A program made the translations under genes and the position numbers. A stretch of 64,000 nt of DNA. Origin: Flavobacteriaceae bacterium MAR_2010_72. GTDB lineage: Bacteria; Bacteroidota; Bacteroidia; Flavobacteriales; Flavobacteriaceae. Below are positions 52,460 to 62,600 of this stretch, piece after piece. Below the pieces are notes generated by a model. That model saw only the letters and a list, made by a program, of their open reading frames with translations. It was not told the DNA's origin and searched no databases. The DNA lies in contig QXCW01000002.1 in assembly GCA_003550275.1 (NCBI GenBank), positions 124,001 through 188,000 of the forward strand, in the 5' to 3' direction. Positions within the stretch are counted from its first letter, which is position 1, and each line of letters opens with the position of its first letter.

Positions 52460-52573
52460 TAAAAGCAATTTTGGAGAACAGTTTCATAACGTTAACGAAA
52501 TTAAGAGATGATTATTTTAATCAAGTTGTATTGAGAATATGAAAAAAAATCATATTTAATTTTATAGATAATG

Positions 52574-52581
52574 TATCTTTG
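52574..52581 (+). promoter_or_regulatory. Putative -7 box (TATCTTTG) of gdhA
   Basis: TATCTTTG matches TAnnTTTG, 39 bp before the gdhA ATG. No TTTG lies 19 bp upstream (CATA there); the region is AT-rich. A weak -33 could mean regulated transcription. Confidence 0.5.
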
Positions 52582-52620
52582 CCCCATTAAAAAGAACCTT
52601 TATTTATAATATAACAATAC

Positions 52621-53964
52621 ATGGAACATAAAATTGAAGCTTTTTTAGATCTTGTCCGGGAAAGAAACGGGCATGAACCAGAATTTTTGCAAGCTGTGAA
52701 AGAAGTTGCCGAAACTGTAATTCCTTACATAGTGAATCACCAAATTTATCATGGAAAAAACATTTTGTTAAGAATGGTTGAGCCAGAACGATTAATTTCG
52801 TTCAGGGTTTGCTGGGTTGATGACAAAGGAGAAATTCAAGTCAATAGAGGATACCGAATTCAAATGAATTCAGCAATAGGACCATATAAAGGAGGTTTAC
52901 GCTTTCATCCAACAGTGAATGCAAGTATTTTAAAATTTTTAGCATTTGAACAAGTCTTCAAAAACTCATTGACCACATTACCAATGGGCGGAGGAAAAGG
53001 AGGTTCTGATTTTGATCCAAAAGGAAAATCAGACAATGAAATAATGCGTTTTTGCCATGCGTTTATGGGCGAATTATTCAGACACATTGGCCCAAATACA
53101 GATGTTCCAGCTGGAGATATTGGTGTTGGCGCTAGAGAAATTGGTTTCATGTTTGGGATGTATAAAAAACTAAAAAATGAATTTACCGGTGTATTAACTG
53201 GAAAAGGTCAGTCTTGGGGAGGCTCATTAATTAGGCCTGAAGCAACAGGGTACGGAAACGTATACTTTGCCCAAAACATGCTGAAACGTAAAAATGATTC
53301 AATCAAGGGGAAAAGAGTGGTGATTTCTGGTTCTGGAAATGTCGCACAATATGCAGCAGAAAAAACAACTGAATTAGGAGGAACCGTCCTTACCTTATCT
53401 GATTCTGGAGGCTACATTTTAGATGAAGATGGGATTACTACCGAAAAATTGAAACACGTGATGTACATTAAAAATGAAAAGCGTGGAAGAATTAGTGAGT
53501 ACGTAGATAAATATCCATCGGCTAAATATTTTGAAGGCGGAACACCATGGTCTGTTAAATGTGATGTTGCTTTGCCATGTGCCACTCAAAACGAGTTAAA
53601 TGGTGATGATGCAAAACTGTTAATCAAAAATGGATGCATGTGTGTTAGCGAAGGAGCTAATATGCCTTCAACACCTGAAGCCATTCACGAATTTCAAAAA
53701 GCAAAAATCTTATTTGCTCCTGGTAAAGCATCAAATGCAGGTGGAGTAGCTACTTCAGGATTAGAGATGAGCCAAAATTCACTTCGTTTAAGCTGGACTA
53801 GAAAAGAAGTTGATGAAAAACTAAAAGATATTATGGAAGATATTCATGATTCTTGTGTGCAATACGGAGAAAATGAAGATGGTTCTATTGATTACATTCG
53901 AGGTGCTAATATTGCTGGATTTGTAAAAGTTGCAGATGCCATGTTGGCTCAAGGTATCGTTTAA
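52621..53964 (+). CDS. gdhA: NADP-specific glutamate dehydrogenase
   Basis: 447 residues, hexameric type. Makes glutamate from 2-oxoglutarate and ammonia with NADPH. GPYKGGLRFHPTVN (substrate Lys90), PMGGGKGGSDFDPKGKSD (catalytic Lys126), NTDVPAGDIGVGAREIGFMFG, and the nucleotide-binding VVISGSGNVAQYAAEK are all as in the E. coli-type enzyme. It stands alone with a -7 box upstream and a strong terminator downstream. It is the window's main ammonia-assimilation step. Confidence 0.97.
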   Translation: MEHKIEAFLDLVRERNGHEPEFLQAVKEVAETVIPYIVNHQIYHGKNILLRMVEPERLISFRVCWVDDKGEIQVNRGYRIQMNSAIGPYKGGLRFHPTVNASILKFLAFEQVFKNSLTTLPMGGGKGGSDFDPKGKSDNEIMRFCHAFMGELFRHIGPNTDVPAGDIGVGAREIGFMFGMYKKLKNEFTGVLTGKGQSWGGSLIRPEATGYGNVYFAQNMLKRKNDSIKGKRVVISGSGNVAQYAAEKTTELGGTVLTLSDSGGYILDEDGITTEKLKHVMYIKNEKRGRISEYVDKYPSAKYFEGGTPWSVKCDVALPCATQNELNGDDAKLLIKNGCMCVSEGANMPSTPEAIHEFQKAKILFAPGKASNAGGVATSGLEMSQNSLRLSWTRKEVDEKLKDIMEDIHDSCVQYGENEDGSIDYIRGANIAGFVKVADAMLAQGIV

Positions 53965-53987
53965 CTAAATTATACACTAAAATATGG

Positions 53988-54016
53988 GCTCTTGTAGGAA
54001 TACAAGAGCTTTTTTT
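53988..54016 (+). terminator. Intrinsic terminator after gdhA
   Basis: GCTCTTGTA (53988-53996) and TACAAGAGC (54001-54009) form a perfect 9-bp stem with a GGAA loop and a run of seven T to 54016. Confidence 0.92.
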
Positions 54017-54062
54017 ATGTTCTATTTTATATGATATTCCTAAAAAAGTCGTTAGTAATAAA

Positions 54063-54070
54063 TATATTTG
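54063..54070 (+). promoter_or_regulatory. Putative -7 box (TATATTTG) of porZ
   Basis: TATATTTG matches the Bacteroidota -7 consensus, 17 bp before the porZ ATG, giving a leader of about 10 nt. No good -33 TTTG at 19 bp. Confidence 0.45.
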
Positions 54071-54086
54071 ATCACAATTTATAGAT

Positions 54087-56465
54087 ATGCTAAGACATAT
54101 TACCCTTATACTATTTTTAACGACTTCTTTAATATGCTTTTCTCAAGATTATTCCGCACTTTGGGAAGGGTATTTTTCTTATTACAATATTAAAGATATT
54201 ACGCAGGGGAACAATAAAATTTATGCAGCTGCAGAAAACGCTATTTTTAGCTATGATCTGGATACCCAAGAATTGCAAAACATTACCACAATCAATGGGC
54301 TGTCAGGTGAAACAATAACAAAAATAAAGTATAGTGAAGCCTATCAGTTGCTCATAATTGGTTATCAGAATGGATTAATTGAGATTGTTTCAGAAACTGA
54401 TGATGAAGTGCTTTCTGTCGTAGATATTTTAGACAAAGTAACCATTGCTCCTAATTTAAAACGGATTAATCATTTTAATGAACAAAATGGCTTGGTTTAT
54501 ATTTCAACAAATTATGGGATATCGGTTTATGATTTTAATAGGCTTGAATTTGGAGACACCTATTTCATCGGTTCTGGCGGGAGTCAGATACCTGTGAATC
54601 AAACTACGGTTTATAATGATATGCTTTATGCGGCGTGTGGTAATAATAATGCCATCAAGAAAGCAGCACTTTCTAACCCTAACTTAATAGATTATCAACA
54701 ATGGCAAACTATTGGCACAGGGGAATATAACGCGATACAAACAGTAGGCAATAATCTATATACTTTAAGACCTAATAGAACTTTTTATCAAATAGTAAAT
54801 GATAATTTAAATCAGATTTTCACCTATCAAGATTTACCTTTGGATGTGCGTGAAGATAATTCAAACCTTGTTGTTACAACGAGCAATAATGTGTTTGTTT
54901 ATGATGATAGTTATGGATTATTATCAACAGCATCAATTAATTCTGAATTTAATACTAGTTTTTCTTCAGCCACAATTACAGAAGAGCATATATATATAGG
55001 CACTTCTAGTTTTGGAGTCCTGCAAACAGAATTTATAAACCCTAATACCTATCAAGTTATTAGACCCGATGGTCCATTACGAAACAATGCGTTTAAGATT
55101 AATTCAAGATTTGATAAACTATGGGTGACATTTGGAGATTATGATGTGTTCCATAATCCTTTTCCATTGCGTCAATATGGTTTAAGTATTTATAGAGGAG
55201 AAGAATGGAAAAACATACCGTATGATAGCCTACTTATGGCTAGAAACTTAACTTATACTGCAATTAATCCCTTTAATCCAAATCAAGTTTTTATAAGTGC
55301 AACGCATGACGGTCTTTTAGAACTTGGAAATGAAGAAGCTAAAACCCTTTACAATCAATCAAATAGTGGTCTTGAATCATTATACGATCCTAGTAGCCCT
55401 AGCTTTTTAAGCATCCGTGTTAGTGGTTCTCAATTTGATTTAAATGGTGTACTTTGGACCGTAACTGCTAGAATAGAAAATCCATTAAAATCGTATGACC
55501 CAACAACCGGTCAGTGGCGGGCTTTTAGTTTTTCGGAGATTATTCCTGATGCACTTAACGATGAGTTTGGATTTGACGATTTGGTTATTGACAGAAATGG
55601 GACTAAATGGATCGCAGCTTATAGAAATGGCGTTATTGGTTATAACGAAAATAACGGGAGCGAGGTTATCAATAGAGTTTATACAATTGACCAGAATATG
55701 CCCAGTGAAGTAGTAAAGGCTGTGGCAATAGATAATAGAAGCCAATTATGGATAGGAACTTTTAAAGGCTTGCGGGTACTTTATAACACTAGTAATTTTT
55801 TGGACGACCCAAACCCAAGAGTAAGTGAGATAGTATTTCTTGATGACGGCATACCTAAAGAACTTTTGTCCAATCAATTTGTAACCGATATTAAAGTTGA
55901 TGGATCCAACAACAAATGGGTTGGCACTTTTGATTCGGGGCTTTTTTACTTTTCTCCAGACGGCCAACAAACCATTTACCATTTTACTAAAGATAACTCA
56001 CCGTTGCCTACAAATACAATAAGCGATATTTCAATTGATTCTGGAAGTGGTAAAGTTTATATAGCAACGCCAAAAGGGCTTGTTTCCTTCTTATCTGGTG
56101 GATCTGAAACAGAGGAGGAATTAAAAAGTGCCTATGTATATCCAAACCCAGTAAGGCCAGAATACAACATTTTAGGCTTTAATGATTTGAATAACATTAA
56201 TAACGGTGTTAAAATAAAAGGCCTCACGCAAAATGTAAACATTAAAATTACGGATATCGAAGGCAATTTGGTTGCTGAAGCTCAATCACGAATTAATCAG
56301 CGGGCTTCACGGGCAAATTATAATTTTGCTATAGATGGGGGCACCGCGATTTGGAATGGCAAGAATTTGGCAAATAACATTGTAGCTTCGGGAGTTTACT
56401 TAATTTTGATTTCTGATTTGGATTCCTTTGAGACCAAGGTTTTAAAACTGGCCATTATTAGGTAA
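54087..56465 (+). CDS. porZ: T9SS component PorZ (propeller protein with sorting domain)
   Basis: 792 residues: signal peptide (TLILFLTTSLICFSQ), then YSALWEGYFSYYNIKDITQGNNKIYAAAENAIFSYDL, the typical PorZ start. Two beta-propellers with two-component-regulator-type repeats follow (for example DLVIDRNGTKWIAAYRNGVIGYN, AIDNRSQLWIGTFKGLRVL, DIKVDGSNNKWVGTFDSGLFYFSPD), and a C-terminal T9SS sorting domain begins near 700 (AYVYPNPVRPE). In Porphyromonas, PorZ belongs to the surface attachment complex that handles A-LPS for cargo anchoring. It is followed 16 bp later by recO, a linkage common in Flavobacteriia. It supports active T9SS export of the cargo proteins in this window. Confidence 0.88.
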   Translation: MLRHITLILFLTTSLICFSQDYSALWEGYFSYYNIKDITQGNNKIYAAAENAIFSYDLDTQELQNITTINGLSGETITKIKYSEAYQLLIIGYQNGLIEIVSETDDEVLSVVDILDKVTIAPNLKRINHFNEQNGLVYISTNYGISVYDFNRLEFGDTYFIGSGGSQIPVNQTTVYNDMLYAACGNNNAIKKAALSNPNLIDYQQWQTIGTGEYNAIQTVGNNLYTLRPNRTFYQIVNDNLNQIFTYQDLPLDVREDNSNLVVTTSNNVFVYDDSYGLLSTASINSEFNTSFSSATITEEHIYIGTSSFGVLQTEFINPNTYQVIRPDGPLRNNAFKINSRFDKLWVTFGDYDVFHNPFPLRQYGLSIYRGEEWKNIPYDSLLMARNLTYTAINPFNPNQVFISATHDGLLELGNEEAKTLYNQSNSGLESLYDPSSPSFLSIRVSGSQFDLNGVLWTVTARIENPLKSYDPTTGQWRAFSFSEIIPDALNDEFGFDDLVIDRNGTKWIAAYRNGVIGYNENNGSEVINRVYTIDQNMPSEVVKAVAIDNRSQLWIGTFKGLRVLYNTSNFLDDPNPRVSEIVFLDDGIPKELLSNQFVTDIKVDGSNNKWVGTFDSGLFYFSPDGQQTIYHFTKDNSPLPTNTISDISIDSGSGKVYIATPKGLVSFLSGGSETEEELKSAYVYPNPVRPEYNILGFNDLNNINNGVKIKGLTQNVNIKITDIEGNLVAEAQSRINQRASRANYNFAIDGGTAIWNGKNLANNIVASGVYLILISDLDSFETKVLKLAIIR

Positions 56466-56481
56466 AAAAGTACTATAATAA

Positions 56482-57201
56482 ATGTTGATTAAAACAAATG
56501 CCATTGTACTTTCAAAATTAAAGTATAGAGACAACGATCTTATTGTTAAATGTTATACGAAACAGAAAGGTGTTGTAAGTTATATTGTAAGAGGGGCATT
56601 TAAGACTCAAAAAGGAAGTGCAAAAGCCGTATATTTCCAACCCTTATCACAACTTCAATTTGATGGCAATTATAAAGAAAATAGATCCCTACAGAGCATT
56701 AGTGAGGTTAAATTAGATTCTCTATACCAAACACTTCATACCAATATCCTTAAAAGTGCTATAGCCATGTTTTTATCAGAGGTGCTTTCTACCGTACTTC
56801 AAGAAGAAGAACAAAATGAAGCGCTGTTTTCATATTTAGAACATACGTTTAATTGGTTAGATCATGAAACGGAATTTTCAAATTTTCATTTGCTGTTTCT
56901 GCTGAATTTAACCAAATATCTTGGGTTTTATCCTGATACTCAAAATATGGACCAATCCTTTTTTAATTTGAGTAATGGGCTTTTCGAGCCTCAAAAGCAA
57001 GATATGTATTCAATTTCAGGCGAAAATTTAACAATTCTAAAACAGCTTTTAGGCACAAATTTTGATGCAATTCACACAGTTAAATTAAATTCAAAGCAAA
57101 GGCAATCGTTTTTAAATATGCTGTTACTTTATTTTGAATTACATTTGGGCGATTTTAGAAAACCAAAATCTCTCCAAATATTTAATCAAGTATTTAATTA
57201 A
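56482..57201 (+). CDS. recO: DNA repair protein RecO
   Basis: 239 residues. N-terminal OB fold (LIKTNAIVLSKLKYRDNDLIVKCYTKQKGVVSYIVRGAFK) and a helical C-terminal part (SFFNLSNGLFEPQKQ, where a zinc finger exists in other phyla but the Cys are absent here). With RecF and RecR it loads RecA on SSB-coated single strands. Normal for Bacteroidota. Downstream of porZ by 16 bp and directly ahead of the TonB receptor gene. Confidence 0.93.
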   Translation: MLIKTNAIVLSKLKYRDNDLIVKCYTKQKGVVSYIVRGAFKTQKGSAKAVYFQPLSQLQFDGNYKENRSLQSISEVKLDSLYQTLHTNILKSAIAMFLSEVLSTVLQEEEQNEALFSYLEHTFNWLDHETEFSNFHLLFLLNLTKYLGFYPDTQNMDQSFFNLSNGLFEPQKQDMYSISGENLTILKQLLGTNFDAIHTVKLNSKQRQSFLNMLLLYFELHLGDFRKPKSLQIFNQVFN

Positions 57202-57220
57202 AACAAGCCAACAACTTCAA

Positions 57221-59638
57221 ATGAAGATTAAATTTTTATTAGTCACATTCTGTTTTTTAGTCACTACACTGCTTAATGCTCAAAATGTCAAAGTTTTAGA
57301 AAAAGGCTCTCAAGAACCTATCTCTGGAGTTGCTATATATAACACTTATAAAACAAAAACAGTTACGACAGGTTTAGATGGCGAAGCCTCATTGGATGGT
57401 TTTTCTAGAAATGAGCTAATCTATTTTCAAAGCTTGTCTCACGATATGGTTTCGTTTAAGAAATCTACCTTGGCGTTGCGTGGTTTTGTGGTTTTTTTAG
57501 ATGTTAAGGTTGAAGATTTGAATGAAATAGTTATATCTGCTTCAAAGTTTGAGCAAAGTAAATCTGATATTCCTCAAAAAATAATCAATATTAGTGCAAA
57601 AGACATTCAATTTTCAAACCCACAAACCAGTGCAGATCTTTTACAAAACTCTGGAAATGTATATATACAAAAAAGTCAATTAGGAGGCGGAAGTCCAATG
57701 ATAAGGGGATTATCTACAAACCGATTGTTGATTACTGTAGATGGCGTACGAATGAACAATGCCATTTTTAGAGGAGGAAATTTGCAAAATGTGATATCCA
57801 TAGACCCATTCACTATTCAAAATAGCGAAATAACACTTGGAGCAGGATCAGTGGTCTATGGTAGTGATGCCATAGGAGGCGTGATGAGTTTTTATTCTCA
57901 AAAGCCTCAACTTTCTTATAGGGATTCATTGTACTTTAATGCCAATGCCGTTTTGCGTTATGCCACAGCAAATGAAGAAAAAACAGGTCATTTTGATCTT
58001 AATTTCGGATTAAAAAAGTGGGCTTTTTTAACAAGTGTTAGTTATACTGATTTTGATGATTTACGTATGGGAAGTCATGGCCCAGATGACTATTTAAGAC
58101 CTGAATATGTCCAAACCATTAACGGTGTGGATGCGGTTGTTGAAAATGAAAACCCTTTGGTGCAAACGCCAACAGGTTACGATCAGATCAATTTGATGCA
58201 AAAAGTTAGATATGAACCGCAAGACAACTTGAGTTTTGATCTCGGATTATACTACACTACGACTTCGGAGTATTCAAGATACGACAGGCTCATTAGATAC
58301 CGTGGAAGTACATTAAGATCAGCTGAATGGAATTATGGTCCACAACGTTGGTTCATGGGTAATTTTCAAGTGACGAAATTAAGTAGTAACTCCAATTTAT
58401 ATGATAAAATTCAGGTTACTGCCGCCTATCAAAATTTCCAAGAGAGTCGTTTTGATAGGGACTTTCAATCTGAAATTAGAAATTTAAGAGAGGAAGCTGT
58501 TGATGCCATCTCTTTGAATATAGACCTGGAAAAACAGTTGAGCCCTCGAACAGAGCTATTTTATGGTGTAGAGTATATCTATAACAAAGTGAAATCAACA
58601 GGAGATGAAGAAAACATTGTTACTGAGGTTATAACGCCTACGATATCGCGATACCCAAATGGTTCCGATTGGCAGTCATTGGCAGCTTACACCAGTATAA
58701 AATATAAGCCTAATCCAAAATTCATTTTTCAATCAGGTTTGAGGTATAATCATGTTTTGGTATATGCAGACTTCAGTGAAAACAACCAATATCTCAACTT
58801 GCCTTTTGATGAAGCATCGATAGATGCTGGAGCTTTGACAGGTACGGCAGGGATTAGTTGGTTACCAAATAAGATGATTGAATGGAAGTTAAACGCATCA
58901 ACAGCCTTTAGGGCACCAAACATTGACGATGTGGGTAAAGTGTTCGATTCTGAACCTGGTTCAGTAGTTGTTCCTAATAATAATTTAAAACCTGAATACG
59001 CTTATGGCGGAGAATTAGGTTTAAAACTTAATTTTGATGAGACGTTTATCATTGATATGGCGACTTATTATACCTTTTTGGACAATGCATTAGTACGCCG
59101 TGATTTTTCATTAAATGGTCAAAGTGAAATTATTTACGATGGCGAATTAAGTAGGGTACAAGCCATTCAAAATGCTTCAAAAGCTTGGATTTATGGCTTT
59201 GAAGTGGGAATTCATCTTAATTTTTCGGATAACTTAAAACTGAAATCCCAATATAATATTATAGGAGGAACCGAAGAAGAAAATGGTATTGAAGTGCCTA
59301 TTCGACATGCTGCGCCATATTTTGGAAATACCCATTTGGTTTGGAAAAAAAACAGATTACTCGTAGATGCTTTTGCAGAATATAATAATGAATTGTCATT
59401 TAGTCAATTAGCACCTTCTGAAATCGAAAAGGATTTTATTTATGCTTTGGATAGTAATGGCAATCCATTTTCGCCATCATGGTATACATTGAATTTAAGA
59501 ACTCAATATGAGCTTACACATGCTGCAACTATTACGGCAAGTATAGAGAATATTACTGATCAACGCTATAAAACTTATTCTTCTGGGATAGCTTCAGCTG
59601 GACGAAACCTTATCCTGTCATTAAAATATACCTTATAA
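57221..59638 (+). CDS. TonB-dependent receptor (hemoglobin/heme receptor-like group)
   Basis: 805 residues from the ATG at 57221, preferred to the longer frame that runs into recO because it opens a signal peptide (MKIKFLLVTFCFLVTTLLNAQ). Then a short carboxypeptidase-like domain (VLEKGSQEPISGVAIYNTYKTKTVTTGLDGEASL), a TonB box region (EDLNEIVISASKFEQSKSDIPQKI), plug (GGGSPMIRGLSTNRLLITVDGVRMNNAIFRGGNLQNVISIDPF) and barrel to AGRNLILSLKYTL. The plug wording is like TonB hemoglobin/transferrin/lactoferrin receptors; actual ligand unknown. It lies 19 bp after recO and ends in a terminator. Confidence 0.9.
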   Translation: MKIKFLLVTFCFLVTTLLNAQNVKVLEKGSQEPISGVAIYNTYKTKTVTTGLDGEASLDGFSRNELIYFQSLSHDMVSFKKSTLALRGFVVFLDVKVEDLNEIVISASKFEQSKSDIPQKIINISAKDIQFSNPQTSADLLQNSGNVYIQKSQLGGGSPMIRGLSTNRLLITVDGVRMNNAIFRGGNLQNVISIDPFTIQNSEITLGAGSVVYGSDAIGGVMSFYSQKPQLSYRDSLYFNANAVLRYATANEEKTGHFDLNFGLKKWAFLTSVSYTDFDDLRMGSHGPDDYLRPEYVQTINGVDAVVENENPLVQTPTGYDQINLMQKVRYEPQDNLSFDLGLYYTTTSEYSRYDRLIRYRGSTLRSAEWNYGPQRWFMGNFQVTKLSSNSNLYDKIQVTAAYQNFQESRFDRDFQSEIRNLREEAVDAISLNIDLEKQLSPRTELFYGVEYIYNKVKSTGDEENIVTEVITPTISRYPNGSDWQSLAAYTSIKYKPNPKFIFQSGLRYNHVLVYADFSENNQYLNLPFDEASIDAGALTGTAGISWLPNKMIEWKLNASTAFRAPNIDDVGKVFDSEPGSVVVPNNNLKPEYAYGGELGLKLNFDETFIIDMATYYTFLDNALVRRDFSLNGQSEIIYDGELSRVQAIQNASKAWIYGFEVGIHLNFSDNLKLKSQYNIIGGTEEENGIEVPIRHAAPYFGNTHLVWKKNRLLVDAFAEYNNELSFSQLAPSEIEKDFIYALDSNGNPFSPSWYTLNLRTQYELTHAATITASIENITDQRYKTYSSGIASAGRNLILSLKYTL

Positions 59639-59669
59639 AATAGCGTCAGCGATAAATTGACGCTATTTT
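59637..59669. terminator. Bidirectional intrinsic terminator
   Basis: AAAATAGCGTCA (59637-59648) and TGACGCTATTTT (59658-59669) form a perfect 12-bp stem around a 9-base loop. It overlaps the stop codon of the TonB receptor gene and serves the convergent large T9SS gene. Confidence 0.9.
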
Positions 59670-59684
59670 ATAATTTGAATTTTA

Positions 59685-62600
59685 TTATTTCCTTTTAATA
59701 GCCCTTTTAGTAATTATTTGACCGTTTGAGAGTTTAACTTCTGCCAAATAGGCTGACTGGCTTAATTGAGAAAGGTTATAGGTTTCAATTGTGCTAGAAC
59801 CTTTAAATAGATACAGTGTTCGACCCAATAAATCCATGATCTTAACCGATTGAATGTCCTTATCGCTATTGGTTTTAAATTGAACAAGGTCATTATCAAG
59901 TTCAATTATTGTTAATCTATTGGCATTTAAGTGCGATTCAGTTTCAGACAATGTTTCGGCTTTAAAGACAAGTTCAAAGCGATCTTTAAATTCCCCTACT
60001 TCCGAAGTGAACGTGTAATTGGAAACCGATAAATTATGGGTGATGTTCATTACATGATCTCTTACATATATTGGGTTATTGACTAAAAAAGCACCTTCAA
60101 CCTGATCTATAGACAACGTATAGAGTGTTGCAATAGCTATTGTGGTATCAAAACCTAATTGTATAACTTCATTTAAATTTAAACTTTCAGGATTCTTTCC
60201 TTGAATGGCAAACTTTTTATTCTCATTTGGAATTAAGGTGTAAATAGATGAAAACAACCCAGATGATAAGTTACGAGGTGTGTCATATGCCATCCCATCA
60301 TATGCATCTGTCGCTTTGTCTATATAACCAATGGCAACTTGATTAAAAACACCATTATCACTGGTTAAATTGACCCATAATTTGTTGTCGATTTTTTTCG
60401 ATTTGGTAAAGTTGGTTCCTGAAGTTCTAAAAAATTGCGAATTGCTGGTGCCATCAGCCATTCTCATATTATTTTTAAAAACAATATAACCCTGCTTAAT
60501 ATCTGGGCTACTCGAGATTTGTGTCCCTGCAGCAGCATTGTCATATACAATAAAGAACGATTGTCCTGAAGGTATAAATCGATTGGGTTTTATCCCATCA
60601 CCTCCAGCAGTTTCTGAACTCATATTAATAATAGCATAGTCTGACTGTGCAAAATTTTCAATTTCATTTCCACTATTTGAATTGGAAGGAGAAGTATCTT
60701 GTGACCATAAAAAGATAGCCCCTTCAGAAAAACCTCCAATGGGAGGGTTAATAGGAACATCTTCGCGAATTTCATTAACATTTTCAGCCAAAAACAGGTT
60801 TGCACTAATGGCAGATGGATAGGGGTTACCTATGAGGTTCCAATTATTGTCATTGGTTTCGTCATCATTTCTATAAATAGGAACAGTTATAGTGCCATTG
60901 TTAAAAGGACCTTCAAATGTGTAAACAAATTGATAGGGTGGCGCTGACATTGGAGGCCCGAAAAATAAAGATTTAGAATGTGTAGAGGCATAACCAACCC
61001 CTGGAATCATAACATCACTTCCAGAAGCAAGCGTCCAATCGTTTCCATCGTCATCAATATCGTCTTGTTGATTATCGACAAATGTATTATTGTTTCCAAT
61101 CTCTTTTTTGGAATCTCTAAAGTTTTTTGCGTTAAACCAGAATCGTCTATTCGCCTGTGCATCAGATAAGCCTAAATCGATAGTTTCACCATATACTGGT
61201 GAACTCCAATAGGTGTATTCATACCATGCATCCATTGGCGCAGTTTTCTTTTCAACTGTGATGCTGGTTTTGTTAGCAACGGTAACAGTCCCTAAATCAT
61301 TATTTTGGATAAATGCTCCTTTAGGATTAACGATAATTTTACCATTTACAATTAAATTATTTTCAACTTCAACATAAGTTCCATCGGCAATAGTTAGGGT
61401 ATGAAAACCACCCATACCATCATCATTTATATATAAGTTACAAGCACTAAAATTACCATTTGTTGCTGTATTATATGGATAATCAAGTATTGCAGCGGTA
61501 CTAGTTGTAGGTGAACCATTTGACCATCCTGTACTAGTCCAAGTAGTTGAATTAATACTTGTAGAAGTTAACGTGAAATTATCTAATCCTGCTTTATCAT
61601 TGGCCGCATCAATATCAGCATAAATAACTAATTGCAAGTTATTTACTGAATCTGGGATATTATGAAAAATTTTAACCCAAGCGCCCGTATCAGCTGTTAT
61701 ATCTATAATGCCTTGTGACACAGTATCATAAAATAATTCATATTCTAAACTATCACTAGCGTCCAAATTTATAGTATAATAATAAAAAGACAATTCCACA
61801 TTTGAATACGAACTAATGTTGTATTCAAAGGTTAGTTTATGCGTTTGCCCTGTGTGCCCTGATCGTTCTAAATCTGTAATTCCCCAAAAATTAGAGCCGC
61901 TTTGAGCGCCACTTATTTCTGGCAATAGACTTGTTGTTACATCCCAATAGCCCGAAATAGGTGCATGTTCGGGAAAATACGACCAGGTATCTGAACCAGA
62001 TAACTCAAAGCCTTGATAAGCTATAGTCTGGGTGGTTGTTACGCAATTAGTGATGCTTAACCCTGATACCTTAATAGTGCAATTACCTTCGCTTGAATCA
62101 TTACTTGATATATTGAGTGTGTCCAAAAAGAGCCCAATGGCGTTTGGATTGAACCTAATTGTGATGTTTTGTTGACTACTCGCTCCAATATCGAAAGGGA
62201 TTGATGGAGGAGATACAAGACTGTACTGTGACCCATCTAAAAAGCTCAAATTAGAAATGGTAAGTGGTAAATCTCCTAAATTTTTAATAGTTAAAACAAC
62301 ATCGGTATTTGAGTTTATGCTTGAAGAACCAAATTCATAGGTATATCCACAAGCGACATTAGACCCAACTGGAATTTGAAGTTGTATTTCTGCACTTGGG
62401 ATACAGCTACTAAAATGATTTCCAAGTTCTGAAGCATAGTCTTCGGGAAAAGCTGTCCATTCTAAATTGGGATCAAAAGTATCCGAACCATTGTAATCAC
62501 CATATTGTACACTACTTTTTCTAATCAGGGTTCTATTGACAGTACTGACGCTTCCACCTGTCCAGCCATTAACATCACCGGGGTCATTCCCAATTTGACC